A stretch of DNA of 52,783 bases from Opitutia bacterium (GTDB lineage Bacteria; Verrucomicrobiota; Verrucomicrobiia; Opitutales; T3Sed10-336), in contig PWMU01000105.1 in the NCBI GenBank assembly GCA_003558065.1, positions 1 through 52,783 of the forward strand. The letters are read 5' to 3'. Shown piece by piece: positions 36,157 to 45,309 of this stretch; positions within the stretch are counted from its first letter, which is position 1; each line of letters starts with the position of its first letter. The translations under genes were made by a program, and so were the position numbers. Below the pieces are notes generated by a model. That model saw nothing but the letters and a program-made list of their open reading frames with translations. It did no database searches and was not told the origin of the DNA.

Positions 36157-36465
36157 TCAGACGTTAATGGTGATATCGACGCCGGCCGGCAGATTGAGTT
36201 TCTTCAGTTCATCCACCGTCTGAGCGGTGGGATCAAGGATATCGATGAGCCGCTTGTGCGTGCGCATCTCAAACTGGTCCATCGACTTCTTATCGACGTG
36301 CGGCGAGCGGTTGATCGTGTACTTCACGATACGGATGGGCAATGGCACGGGACCGGAGACGCGGGCGCCCGAACGCTTCGCCGTCTCGACGATCTCCGAG
36401 GCCGATTGGTCGATTACCCGGTAATCGTAGCCTCTGAGTTTGATTCTGATTTTCTGATCGCTCAT
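36157..36465 (-). CDS. rpsJ: 30S ribosomal protein S10
   Basis: S10 belongs to the 30S head and also acts as NusE in antitermination complexes. The 102-residue product shows [70 protein letters not shown]. It starts 18 bases after fusA, where tuf would lie in a standard str operon. A weak AGGTG site precedes the ATG. Confidence 0.96.
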   Translation of the reverse strand: MSDQKIRIKLRGYDYRVIDQSASEIVETAKRSGARVSGPVPLPIRIVKYTINRSPHVDKKSMDQFEMRTHKRLIDILDPTAQTVDELKKLNLPAGVDITINV

Positions 36466-36483
36466 ATCACACCTGCGAAAGGT

Positions 36484-38646
36484 TTAGGTTCTCGCCGGGG
36501 CGCGAGAGGAGGTTTCCACAATGTTGTCCAAAAGGCTGGCGGGAACCGGCTCAAAGTGCGACGGCTCCATCGAGTAACTGGCGCGGCCTTTACTGAGCGA
36601 ACGAACGTCGGTGGCGTACCCGAACATCGTCTCCAACGGCACCTGGGCATTGATGATGCAGACGTTGCCCTTGCTGCCCATCTCCTGGATCCGGCCCCGG
36701 CGGCGATTGAGGTCGCCCATAATGTCGCCCTGGTATTCCTCGGGCGTGGTGACCTCCACCTTCATGATCGGCTCGAGCAGGGCGGCTTTCGCCTTTTTCA
36801 TGGCCTCGCGAAAGGCGAAGATCCCGGCCATCTTAAAGGCCATTTCGGAGGAGTCGACTTCGTGGAAGCTGCCGTCGAAGATCTCGACCTTGAAATCGAT
36901 GACCGGATACCCGGCCACAACCCCGTTGTTGGCAGCTTCGAGAATCCCTTCCATCGTCGGTTTGATGAATTCCTTCGGGATGACCCCGCCGACAATCTTG
37001 TTGACGATTTCGGGCCCCTTGCCACTTTCGTTCGGCTGGAGTCTGATCACACAGTGCCCGTACTGGCCGCGCCCGCCGGACTGGCGGATGAATTTACCTT
37101 CCGCCTCGGCGGGAGCGGTGACCGTTTCGCGGTAGGCGATTTGCGGCTTGCCGGCGTCGGCTTCCACCTTGAACTCACGGAACAGGCGGTCGCGAATGAT
37201 CTCGAGGTGCAGTTCGCCCATACCGGCGATAATGGTCTGGCCCGTCTCCTCGTTGGAGCTGACCACAAAAGTCGGGTCTTCTTCGGCCAGGCGCTGGAGT
37301 CCGTTGGACATCTTCTCCTGGTCGGCCTTGGTCTTGGGTTCGATTGACATCGAGATGACCGGCTGCGGGAAGGAGGGGGGCTCGAGGCGGATATCAAAGC
37401 CGGGTTTCGCCAGGGTGTCTCCCGTCGAGACGTCCTTGATACCGATCACGGCACAAATATCCCCTGAGTACACAACGTCCACGTCCTCGCGGGCGTTGGA
37501 CTTCATCAACATCAGGCGGCTGACCCGTTCCTTTCTGCGCGTGCGGGGATTGAACACCTCGTCGCCCTTCTTGAGGGTCCCGCTGTAGACACGAACAAAG
37601 ACGAGCTTGCCGACATAGGGATCGCTCGCCAGTTTGAATGCGAGCGCGGTAATGTTGGCGGAGTCATCGGGTTTGACTTCAACCGCCTCACCTTCGCTGT
37701 CGGTCCCCTTGACCGGGGGCAGATCCACGGGAGAGGGAAGATAGTTCACGACCGCGTCGAGAACGCGCTGCACCCCTTTGTTTTTAAACGCCGAGCCCGG
37801 AACGACCCCGACGAAATCGAGCGAAATCGTCGCCTTTCGAATGGCGGTCTTGAGCTCGTTTTCACTGAACTCGCCGCCTTCGAGATATTTTTCCGCCACG
37901 ACATCATCGTAGTCGGAAATCGCTTCGATCAACGCATCCCGGTACTGCCGTGCCTCGTCCTTGAGCTCGTCCGGGATCTCCTTGATGTCGTATTTGACGC
38001 CCAGGGGATCGCTTTCGTCGTAATAGTAAGCCTTCATGTTAACGAGATCCACGAGGCCTATGAATTTTTCTTCCGCACCGATCGGCAGATACAGCGGATG
38101 GGCATTGGCGCCGAGTTTTTCGCGCATGTCTTTCACCGCCGCAAAGAAGTCGGCACCGGTCCGGTCCATCTTGTTGACCAGTGCGATGCGCGGGACGTTG
38201 TACTTGTCGGCCTGACGCCACACCGTTTCAGACTGGGGCTGAACTCCCGCCACGGCACAGAAAACCGCGACGGCTCCGTCGAGCACCCGAAGTGAACGCT
38301 CGACTTCGGCGGTGAAATCCACGTGCCCGGGTGTGTCGATGATGTTGATCTGGTGCTGGATGTCCGCGTAGGGACCGGTGGCGTTCATCCAGTTGCAGGA
38401 AATGGCGGCGGAGGTAATGGTGATTCCGCGCTCGCGCTCCTGATCCATCCAGTCCGTCACGGCATTGCCGTCGTGAACCTCGCCCACCTTGTGAACGACA
38501 CCGGTGTAGTAAAGGATTCGCTCGGTGGTGGTGGTTTTTCCCGCGTCGATGTGGGCCGCAATACCAATATTGCGGGTGAACTCCATCGGGAACTTGCGGC
38601 TCTTGCTATTGGCCGCGGCAATTTCATGTTTTACTGAACTCGACAT
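36484..38646 (-). CDS. fusA: Elongation factor G
   Basis: EF-G is the GTPase that moves tRNA and mRNA on the ribosome. The 720-residue product has G1 [10 protein letters not shown], switch sequence [12 protein letters not shown]3 DTPGH, G4 NKMDRTG, then domains II-V, including [13 protein letters not shown]-type sequence in domain IV and [17 protein letters not shown] in domain V. The ATG at 38646 lies 13 bases after rpsG. A start at 38586 (MEFTRNIGI) is closer to the family N-terminus; neither has a clear ribosome binding site. Confidence 0.96.
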   Translation of the reverse strand: MSSSVKHEIAAANSKSRKFPMEFTRNIGIAAHIDAGKTTTTERILYYTGVVHKVGEVHDGNAVTDWMDQERERGITITSAAISCNWMNATGPYADIQHQINIIDTPGHVDFTAEVERSLRVLDGAVAVFCAVAGVQPQSETVWRQADKYNVPRIALVNKMDRTGADFFAAVKDMREKLGANAHPLYLPIGAEEKFIGLVDLVNMKAYYYDESDPLGVKYDIKEIPDELKDEARQYRDALIEAISDYDDVVAEKYLEGGEFSENELKTAIRKATISLDFVGVVPGSAFKNKGVQRVLDAVVNYLPSPVDLPPVKGTDSEGEAVEVKPDDSANITALAFKLASDPYVGKLVFVRVYSGTLKKGDEVFNPRTRRKERVSRLMLMKSNAREDVDVVYSGDICAVIGIKDVSTGDTLAKPGFDIRLEPPSFPQPVISMSIEPKTKADQEKMSNGLQRLAEEDPTFVVSSNEETGQTIIAGMGELHLEIIRDRLFREFKVEADAGKPQIAYRETVTAPAEAEGKFIRQSGGRGQYGHCVIRLQPNESGKGPEIVNKIVGGVIPKEFIKPTMEGILEAANNGVVAGYPVIDFKVEIFDGSFHEVDSSEMAFKMAGIFAFREAMKKAKAALLEPIMKVEVTTPEEYQGDIMGDLNRRRGRIQEMGSKGNVCIINAQVPLETMFGYATDVRSLSKGRASYSMEPSHFEPVPASLLDNIVETSSRAPART

Positions 38647-38659
38647 AACAAAACAAAAT

Positions 38660-39133
38660 TTACCAGCGCAGGTGCGCGAAGGCGCGGTTGGCCTGGGCCA
38701 TACGGTGAGTGTCTTCACGCTTCTTCACCACGGCCCCGGTGTTGTTGTAGGCATCCACGATTTCGTCGGCGAGGGCATCGCGCATCGGCGTGCCTTTGCG
38801 GCCCTGGGCCGACTTGATCATCCATCGGAAAGCGACGCTCTGCTGCCGGTCGAACGGAACCTCGACCGGCACCTGGTAGGTGGCGCCGCCGACACGGCGG
38901 CTCTTCACTTCCAGGCGGGGACGAATGTTCTCCATGGCCCCCAGGAGGAGATCGATCGGATCGCCTTTGCCCAGCTTCTCGCTGACCCGTTCAAACGCCC
39001 CGTAAACGATGCGCTGAGCGGTGGACTTCTTACCGTCAACCATGATGATATTGATGAGCTGCGTCACCAACGTACTGTTGTGACGGGAATCGGGAATGAT
39101 CGTTCTGCGAACGGCTTTTCGGCGACGTGACAT
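38660..39133 (-). CDS. rpsG: 30S ribosomal protein S7
   Basis: S7 nucleates the 30S head and touches the E-site tRNA. In E. coli it represses the str operon. The 157-residue product shows [41 protein letters not shown], the Met/Trp segment, and [20 protein letters not shown]. Six bases separate it from rpsL, and AAGGA sits just before the ATG. Confidence 0.96.
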   Translation of the reverse strand: MSRRRKAVRRTIIPDSRHNSTLVTQLINIIMVDGKKSTAQRIVYGAFERVSEKLGKGDPIDLLLGAMENIRPRLEVKSRRVGGATYQVPVEVPFDRQQSVAFRWMIKSAQGRKGTPMRDALADEIVDAYNNTGAVVKKREDTHRMAQANRAFAHLRW

Positions 39134-39139
39134 GATCCT

Positions 39140-39514
39140 TTATTTTTTCGGACGTTTGACTCCGTATTTCGAACGGCTGCGGCGGCGTTTTTCCACACCC
39201 TGGGTGTCGAGCGCGCCGCGAACGATGTGATAACGCACCCCCGGCAAATCCTTCACACGGCCTCCGCGCACCAGCACAATGCTGTGCTCCTGGAGGTTGT
39301 GCCCCTCGTCGGGAATGTAGGAGATGACCTCGGTCCCGTTGGTGAGTCGGACTTTCGCCACCTTGCGGATGGCGGAATTCGGCTTCTTGGGCGTACGCGT
39401 CATCACCTGGACACACACACCACGCCGGAACGGATTCCGGTCCAGGGCCGGTGATTTGGTCTTGGTTTTGACGGCTTTGCGGCCTTTGCGTACGAGTTGA
39501 TTAATCGTGGGCAT
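39140..39514 (-). CDS. rpsL: 30S ribosomal protein S12
   Basis: S12 lies at the decoding centre and sets accuracy; changes in it give streptomycin resistance. The 124-residue product shows [48 protein letters not shown] and the conserved loops with [33 protein letters not shown]. The lysines that are mutated in resistant strains (in KKPNS and GRVKDLPG) are wild-type here. It is the first gene of the cluster. Confidence 0.97.
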   Translation of the reverse strand: MPTINQLVRKGRKAVKTKTKSPALDRNPFRRGVCVQVMTRTPKKPNSAIRKVAKVRLTNGTEVISYIPDEGHNLQEHSIVLVRGGRVKDLPGVRYHIVRGALDTQGVEKRRRSRSKYGVKRPKK

Positions 39515-39888
39515 GTGAAAATTGAATGACGGTTAATCGGTGAAAAGAGACCAAAATGAGCACTGCCCCAATGGCGGGCAAGCCCTTTTTTTGATTTTCT
39601 AAACTTTTTTCAGGAACGGCACTGGACAAAATCCGACGTGCCGGCTGAACACGACCCGGAACCCGGAACTTCCCCGCAGGCTCACATGGCCGTTTTCGGG
39701 AACACCCGAAACAAGATAATTTGTGGGAAATTGGGTTTTGGTGCAAGTCCGAATGAGAGGAAATAGCGGCGACGTCGAGGGTCGGACGTGCAGGCACTGG
39801 ACCCCGCGGGCCACAGGGACAAGCCGGCGAAGCGGCAAAAGGGGTACGCGTTTCATTCAGGAGGGCCCGCGAATCGGCGGGTTCCCTC
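39515..39888. other. Region upstream of the ribosomal cluster
   Basis: These 374 bases between miaA and rpsL contain the probable main promoter of the cluster near rpsL. Near miaA, beyond its stop, is an imperfect GC-rich stem (GAGGG..CCCGC with GCGGG..CCCTC, about 39861-39888). It could end miaA transcription, but no T-tract follows directly. I see no gene. Confidence 0.5.
39553..39581 (-). promoter_or_regulatory. Candidate promoter of the ribosomal cluster
   Basis: On the minus strand TTGCCC (39581-39576) and CATTTT (39558-39553) are separated by 17 bases, with an A-rich tract just upstream of the -35 that could act as an UP element. Transcription would start about 30 bases before rpsL. 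The -10 match is weak. Confidence 0.4.
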
Positions 39889-40803
39889 TCAGAACAACAC
39901 TTCGGCGCTCGCTTCCTCCCCGCTCAACCAACGCGCTTCGGAAAGCTGCCCCCGAAACCAGGTTCGCTGCTTCTTTACCAGTTTTCGAGTGTTCGCGGCA
40001 ATTTCGGCGACGAGGTCCTCCGTGGATCCCGGGTTCGGGGCATCGAGCCAGGCCAGGGTTTCCCGGTAGCCGATTGCCCGGGCGGCGGCCGGGTTGCGCT
40101 CGATACCCGCTTCACGCAACCGGCGAACCTCGTCGATCAATCCCCGCTCGATCATTTGCCGCGCGCGGGTCTCGATTCGCCGGTTGAGCTCGGCGGGGTG
40201 GCGGTCGAGTACAGTGACTTGCTTGTCAAACCCGGCAAAAGGGATCGGCTGCCGGCGAAAGGCGGCCTGCAGTTCCAACAAAGTCCGTCCGCTCGCCCAA
40301 CACCGCTCCAGCGCGCGGGCCACCCGCTTCGGATTAGCCAGATCGAGAGTCCCCACCCCTTCCGGATTCAGACGCAGGAGCTCTTCGGTCATCCGTTTCA
40401 GGCCGCCTTCACGTTTCACCCGCATCACCCGTTCGCGCGTCCCCGCGTCTACCGCCACCTCGTCCACCACCGGCTCGAAGAAGCTTTTCAAGTAAAACCC
40501 GCTCCCCCCGACCACCAGGATCCGTTTTCCCCGGCCGAGAATTTCCTCAACCGCGTCCCGGGCCAGCGGCACGTAGCGTCCGACACTGAAGGTCTCCCCT
40601 GCCGCCACCAGGTCGATCATGTGGTGCGGCACACGCGCCTGCTCCTCCGGGGTCGGCTTTGCCGTCCCGATGGTCATTCCCCGGTAAAAGAGCATCGAGT
40701 CGCAGGACAGGATCTCCGCCCCGAACCTTTCCGCCCACTCCAGGGCGAGCGCCGTCTTCCCGGCCGCGGTACACCCTGTTAATAGTCGAAGCGTCTTATC
40801 CAT
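39889..40803 (-). CDS. miaA: tRNA dimethylallyltransferase
   Basis: MiaA adds a dimethylallyl group to A37 of tRNAs that read codons starting with U. The 304-residue product has the P-loop at the N-terminus (TGCTAAGKTALA, where most relatives have GPTASGKT). It also shows CDSMLFYRGMTIGTAKPTPEE, the GSGFYLKSFF segment, AARAIGYRE and the C-terminal RKLVKKQRTWFRG. The Cys and Ala in the P-loop are unusual but keep the GKT. It lies upstream of, and in the same direction as, the ribosomal cluster. Confidence 0.93.
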   Translation of the reverse strand: MDKTLRLLTGCTAAGKTALALEWAERFGAEILSCDSMLFYRGMTIGTAKPTPEEQARVPHHMIDLVAAGETFSVGRYVPLARDAVEEILGRGKRILVVGGSGFYLKSFFEPVVDEVAVDAGTRERVMRVKREGGLKRMTEELLRLNPEGVGTLDLANPKRVARALERCWASGRTLLELQAAFRRQPIPFAGFDKQVTVLDRHPAELNRRIETRARQMIERGLIDEVRRLREAGIERNPAAARAIGYRETLAWLDAPNPGSTEDLVAEIAANTRKLVKKQRTWFRGQLSEARWLSGEEASAEVLF

Positions 40804-41250
40804 CGGTTGCTGATTGCCGAAAAGAATGGAATCCTACTACGGCGTTCCCGGTCGAGAAAACCCTTTTCCGAGCAGTCCGCCCGGCCTGGGTTTTCGGAAA
40901 TCGTCGAAAATTCCGGAACATTCGGAAGGCCGGTGACTTTTACTGGGATTTCGACGGACTGCCAACGGTGGTTTTTTCAGATTGCGGCAAATCCCCGGGT
41001 CTTGTCTTTGAATGTTGGCGCCAGCCGGCCCTGCGAGGGTCTTTTTCACCGGTTTCGGCATTTCTGAAGCCAATGCTCCGCCTTCCCGTGTACGAATACG
41101 GGCGAGATGGAACAGCCGCTTCATTTCCTCCAACGATCACCTTGCCCCCAATTTGGCAGCCTGGCGCTCCTGAAATCGGCTTGCCTCCTTCCCCCCTGCA
41201 ATCTTTTCATGGTCGCTCTTTTAGACCGATCACCGGAATCCGCCACGCTC
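40804..41250. other. Divergent intergenic region miaA / glycerophosphodiesterase
   Basis: About 450 bases lie between two divergent genes. Several short open frames cross it, but none has protein-like character. The glycerophosphodiesterase frame is open back to 41107 and also has an ATG at 41209, so part of this region may be coding. A run TTGCCC near 41141 could be a weak -35. Nothing else is seen. Confidence 0.5.
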
Positions 41251-42048
41251 ATGGAACCCGACACGAGGCCAGCACGGAAACCCGATTGGTGCCGGATCCG
41301 TCACGGCGCCCCGCGGGTAATCGCTCACCGGGGCCACGCCGAACGGTTTCCGGAAAACACCTTGATCGCGTTCCGCGCCGCCGTCGAGGCCGGCGCGGAA
41401 ATGGTTGAGCTCGATTACCGCGCCACCTCCGACGGCAGGCTCGTGTGCGCTCACGACGACACGACGGAACGCTGTGTCGACCTGAAGCGCAGCCCGGAGT
41501 CCAAAGGCAGGAAAATCTCCCGCTCGACCACCGAAGAGATTGCCCGATGGCCCCTCCTTCACAAAGGTTTCAAAACCTCCGCCGACGCGTTCGTCCCGAC
41601 CCTCGAACAGGCGGTCGGCGAGATCAGGCGCGGCGGCGCGGTGCCGGTCCTGGAGCGCAAGACGGGCACGCCGGAACAAACCATCGCCCTCCTGCGCCGC
41701 CTGGACCTGATCGGACAAGTCTGTCTCCAGGCCTTCGACTGGGAGTTTCTCCGTGCCGTCCGCGCCGCCGAACCCGTGACCCCCCTGGCCGCCCTCGGGA
41801 AAGGCGCCTTTTCCCGCAACCTATTGCCGGAGATACGGAAAATCGGCGTCGATGTGATCAACTGGGATTATTACGGCCTGACCGCCGGCGACATACGCCA
41901 CCTTCATCAGCAGGGATTCCCGGTCTGGACCTGGACGCTGAACCGCGAGCTTGAGTTTCACGACGCGGCGTCGATGGAGATCGACGCCATCACCACCGAC
42001 GCCCCCGATCGACTCCGGAGTTTCCTTGACGCAAACGGTCCCGCCTGA
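41251..42048 (+). CDS. Glycerophosphodiester phosphodiesterase family protein
   Basis: The 265-residue product has the GDPD TIM-barrel signature: IAHRGHAERFPENTLIAF near residue 25, then VELDYRATSDGRLVCAHDDTTERC with the metal-binding acidic residues and second histidine. Later come PVLERKTG, and the closing strand GFPVWTWTLNRELEF. Family enzymes release glycerol-3-phosphate from phospholipid head groups, and some act on other phosphodiesters. No signal peptide is seen from this start, so it appears cytoplasmic. The frame is open 48 codons further upstream. The carbohydrate gene set follows 100 bases on. Confidence 0.83.
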   Translation: MEPDTRPARKPDWCRIRHGAPRVIAHRGHAERFPENTLIAFRAAVEAGAEMVELDYRATSDGRLVCAHDDTTERCVDLKRSPESKGRKISRSTTEEIARWPLLHKGFKTSADAFVPTLEQAVGEIRRGGAVPVLERKTGTPEQTIALLRRLDLIGQVCLQAFDWEFLRAVRAAEPVTPLAALGKGAFSRNLLPEIRKIGVDVINWDYYGLTAGDIRHLHQQGFPVWTWTLNRELEFHDAASMEIDAITTDAPDRLRSFLDANGPA

Positions 42049-42148
42049 AGCGCGGGGGGAACTTTATGCAACGTGTAAACTCTTTTTCCCATAGACAAAC
42101 CGGGCGGATGCGGCGTAGTCCTATCGTACATCCAATCCTACTGAAATC

Positions 42149-43303
42149 ATGGACAAAGTACGTCTCGGAATAATCGGAATCGGAAACATGGGCACGGCCC
42201 ACGCCAAAAGCGTCCTCGACGGCAGGATCCCGGGCTGCGAGCTCGGGGCGGTCTGCGACGAGGACCCGGAGGCGCTGAAGAAGTTTCCCGACATCAAAGG
42301 GTACACCGACAGCGCCGAGCTGATCCGTTCCGGCAAGGTGGACGCCATTCTGGTCGGCACTCCCCACTATTCGCACACCACCATCGGCGTCGACGGTCTT
42401 GAAAACGGACTGCACGTTCTGCTCGAAAAACCGATTTCGGTGCACAAGGCGGATTGCGAGCGGCTCATCGACGCTCACAAAAAGAACCCTGAACTGGTCT
42501 TCGCCGCCATGTTCAACCAGCGGACCGTCCCCTGCTACCGGAAGGTCCGCGAACTGATCACCGGCGGGGAGCTTGGTCAGATTCGCCGCATCAACTGGAT
42601 TATCACTACCTGGTTCCGCACCGAAGCCTACTACGCCTCGGGCGGCTGGCGGGCAACCTGGAGCGGCGAAGGCGGCGGTGTGCTGCTCAACCAGTGTCCG
42701 CACCAGCTCGACCTCTTTCAGTGGATTTTCGGCATGCCTGAAAAAATCACCAGCCACTGCGGATTCGGAAAATACCACGACATCGAAGTCGAGGATGATG
42801 TCACCGCTTACATGGAATACGCCGACGGAGCCACCGCGGTTTTCATCACCAATACCGGAGAGGCCCCGGGCACCAACCGTCTCGAGGCGGTCGGCGAACG
42901 CGGGAGGCTCGTCGTCGAAAACGACCGGCTGCATTTTCTCCGCAACGAGGTGCCCATGTCCGAGTTCAGTCGCACCTCTGAAAGAGCGTTTGCCAAGCCG
43001 CCCCTGTGGGACGTCTCGATCCCGGTCTCCCAGGAGGCCGGACAACATAACGAAATCATCCGGAATTTCGCCGACGCGATCCTGACCGGAAAGGACTTGA
43101 TCGCCCCGGCCGAAGAGGGGATCCACTCGGTCGAATTGGCCAACGCCATGCTCTATTCCGCGTTTCAAGACAAACCGGTCAGCCTCCCGCTCGACGGGGC
43201 GGCGTACGAGGCCGCGCTGCGGGACAGGATCAAGAACTCCACCTTCGAGAAAAAAGTGGTCAAGAAGGCCGACGAGGACCTCGCCTCCTCCTTCAACGGC
43301 TGA
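42149..43303 (+). CDS. Gfo/Idh/MocA-family NAD-dependent oxidoreductase
   Basis: The 384-residue product starts with a Rossmann NAD(P)-binding fold (LGIIGIGNMGTAHAKSV) and has the family lysine in VLLEKPISVH. The C-terminal alpha/beta domain includes GGWRATWSGEGGGVLLNQCPHQLDL with the catalytic histidine. Family members oxidise or reduce hydroxyls of sugars, inositols or glycosides. With the next two genes it resembles gene sets for oxidising sugars to 3-keto or inosose intermediates. It is the first gene of a three-gene run and has no signal peptide. Confidence 0.88.
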   Translation: MDKVRLGIIGIGNMGTAHAKSVLDGRIPGCELGAVCDEDPEALKKFPDIKGYTDSAELIRSGKVDAILVGTPHYSHTTIGVDGLENGLHVLLEKPISVHKADCERLIDAHKKNPELVFAAMFNQRTVPCYRKVRELITGGELGQIRRINWIITTWFRTEAYYASGGWRATWSGEGGGVLLNQCPHQLDLFQWIFGMPEKITSHCGFGKYHDIEVEDDVTAYMEYADGATAVFITNTGEAPGTNRLEAVGERGRLVVENDRLHFLRNEVPMSEFSRTSERAFAKPPLWDVSIPVSQEAGQHNEIIRNFADAILTGKDLIAPAEEGIHSVELANAMLYSAFQDKPVSLPLDGAAYEAALRDRIKNSTFEKKVVKKADEDLASSFNG

Positions 43304-43340
43304 GACTCCCGAACCGCTTCATACCGTCCAACGTCGCCTT

Positions 43341-44114
43341 ATGAATATCGACCAAGTCGCCCTGCAGACCTACAACATCCGCCAGCACACCAAAACGCCG
43401 GCCGACATCGCCGCCTCGCTGAAAAAGGTAAGCAAAATCGGCTATCGAGCCATTCAGGTGAGCGCCATGGGGCCGATCGACGAGGCGGAACTGGTGACGA
43501 TCACCGGGGGCGAGGGCCTGACGATCTGCGCCACTCACGAACCCTCCGACACGATCCTCGAACAACCGGAAAAAGTCGCGGAACGGCTCAAAAAGCTCGG
43601 GTGCCGAATCACGGCCTACCCGTCGCCGAAAGGGATTGATTTCACCTCCCGCGAGGCGGTCGATTCCTGGCTGAAGAAACTCGACCGGGCCGGCAAGGTT
43701 CTTCACGACGAGGGCCTGGTCCTCGCCTATCACAACCACCATCACGAATTCCAGCACCTCGACGGCAAGTGCATCTACGAGCTGATCTTCGAGAAAACCG
43801 ACCCCCGCCATCTCCAGGGTGAAATCGACACCTACTGGGTCCAGTACGGCGGCGCCAGTTCGCTGGAATGGTGCGAGCGGCTGGCCGGCCGACTCCCCGT
43901 CCTTCATCTCAAAGATTACAAAATCACCCCGGAACTCAAACCGGATTTCGCCGAGATCGGTAACGGCAACATGAACTTCCCGGCCATCATCGCCGCTGCC
44001 GAGAAAAGCGGCTGTCAATGGTTTGCCGTCGAACAGGACACCTGCCCCGGCGACCCGTTCGACTCCGCCAGGCAGAGCTTCGAGTACCTTCGCGACCATC
44101 TTTGTCAATCATGA
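43341..44114 (+). CDS. Sugar phosphate isomerase/epimerase (AP endonuclease 2-type TIM barrel)
   Basis: The 257-residue TIM barrel shows the metal-binding pattern of the xylose-isomerase-like superfamily: VLAYHNHHHEFQHLD, EIDTYWVQYGGA, VLHLKDYK, FAEIGNGNMNFP and WFAVEQDTCP. Members isomerise or epimerise sugars and inositol derivatives, or cleave 3-keto-glycosides. Substrate unknown. It follows the first oxidoreductase by 37 bases, and its stop overlaps the start of the next gene by four bases (ATGA). Confidence 0.87.
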   Translation: MNIDQVALQTYNIRQHTKTPADIAASLKKVSKIGYRAIQVSAMGPIDEAELVTITGGEGLTICATHEPSDTILEQPEKVAERLKKLGCRITAYPSPKGIDFTSREAVDSWLKKLDRAGKVLHDEGLVLAYHNHHHEFQHLDGKCIYELIFEKTDPRHLQGEIDTYWVQYGGASSLEWCERLAGRLPVLHLKDYKITPELKPDFAEIGNGNMNFPAIIAAAEKSGCQWFAVEQDTCPGDPFDSARQSFEYLRDHLCQS

Positions 44115-45190
44115 GCTCAAAAGACGGAATGAACTACGCCCCGGAAGGGAAGCCGGACCCGGTCGTCGGGAAAGGTGACTTTCCATTCGCAGCAAGCCGC
44201 CTCGACCACGGCCACATCAACGGCCAGTGCCGGGGGCTGATCGAAGCCGGGGGGGAACTCCGGTATGTGTACGATCCGGACCCCGCGAAGGTGAAAGCCT
44301 TCTGCGAGAAGTATCCCGAGGTGAAACCGGTGAATTCCGAGGAGGAAATTCTCAATGATCCGGAAATCAAACTCGTGGCCGCGGCGGCCATCCCCAACGA
44401 ACGGGGGCCTCTCGGGCTGCGGGTCATGGACGCGGGCAAGGATTACTTCACCGACAAAACCCCGTTCACCTCGCTCGACCAGCTCAATGCGGCACGAAAG
44501 AAGACCGCCGAGACCGGGCGGAAGTACATGGTCTACTACGGCGAACGCCTGCACAACGAGGCCGGCATGTTCGCCGGCGACCTCGTCGACCAGGGCGCGA
44601 TTGGCCGGGTTCTCCAGGTTGTCGGTTTCGGCCCGCACCGGATCGGAAACCCGAAGAACCGGCCCGACTGGTTTTACAAAAAAGCCCGGTACGGCGGAAT
44701 TCTCAGCGATATTGGCAGTCATCAGTGCGAACAGTTCCTTCACTACACCGGAGCCCGGGACGCGGTGGTCAACTCCGCCCGGGTCGAAAACTTCAATCAT
44801 CCGGACTACCCGGAGCTTGAAGACTTCGGCGAAGCCTCCCTGGAGGCCGATAACGGCGCCTCGTTCTACTTTCGCGTGGACTGGTTCACCCCGGAAGGTC
44901 TTCGCACCTGGGGCGACGGACGCACCTTTATCCTCGGCACCGAGGGTTACATCGAATTGCGCAAGTACATCGACGTCGCCACCGACCGCATGGGCGACCA
45001 GCTCTACCTGGTCAACGGCGACGGAGAAAAGCACATGGACCTCCATGGCAAAGTCGGCTTTCCCTTCTTCGGACGGCTGATTCTCGACTGCCTCAACCGC
45101 ACCGAAAACGCCATGACCCAGGAACACGCCTTTAAGGCGGCGGAACTCTGCCTCAAAGCCCAGGACCTGGCCGAGAACCGCCGGGCGTAG
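44111..45190 (+). CDS. Gfo/Idh/MocA-like oxidoreductase with atypical N-terminal motif
   Basis: From the ATG overlapping the upstream stop the product is 359 residues. The C-terminal domain resembles the family (GGILSDIGSHQCEQFLHYTGA). The N-terminal Rossmann region is unusual: in place of the glycine-rich GxGxxG loop it reads SRLDHGHINGQCRGLIEAGG, and the EKP motif is replaced by TDKTPF. This DHGHI subgroup may bind the cofactor differently or act on a phosphorylated or glycosidic substrate. Further upstream the frame only shadows the isomerase. A GC hairpin follows the stop by about 90 bases. Confidence 0.82.
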   Translation: MSSKDGMNYAPEGKPDPVVGKGDFPFAASRLDHGHINGQCRGLIEAGGELRYVYDPDPAKVKAFCEKYPEVKPVNSEEEILNDPEIKLVAAAAIPNERGPLGLRVMDAGKDYFTDKTPFTSLDQLNAARKKTAETGRKYMVYYGERLHNEAGMFAGDLVDQGAIGRVLQVVGFGPHRIGNPKNRPDWFYKKARYGGILSDIGSHQCEQFLHYTGARDAVVNSARVENFNHPDYPELEDFGEASLEADNGASFYFRVDWFTPEGLRTWGDGRTFILGTEGYIELRKYIDVATDRMGDQLYLVNGDGEKHMDLHGKVGFPFFGRLILDCLNRTENAMTQEHAFKAAELCLKAQDLAENRRA

Positions 45191-45282
45191 GCGGCTTCAA
45201 GGCCCGGGGGGTCACCCAGGTGCGGCCTCGCCCGGGAATTTCAATCCTCCAACCGTCGCTGCACGATCCCGAAGCTTTGACT

Positions 45283-45309
45283 GTTGAGGCGCGTTGCGCC
45301 CGCCTCAAC
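45283..45309. terminator. Bidirectional hairpin between convergent genes
   Basis: GTTGAGGCG (45283-45291) is perfectly complementary to CGCCTCAAC (45301-45309) with a nine-base loop. The right arm includes the stop codon of the ThuA gene. It sits between convergent transcription units, as a shared terminator would, but lacks a strong T-tract. Confidence 0.55.

Noticed and set aside
42060-42100. LacI-type operator ahead of the first oxidoreductase
   Set aside because: ATGCAACGTGTAAAC has a suggestive centre, but the two halves match at only about three of seven positions.
41990-45127. Three long minus-strand open frames opposite the sugar-cluster genes
   Set aside because: The plus-strand genes have recognised folds and coupled stops and starts. 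The minus frames have none.
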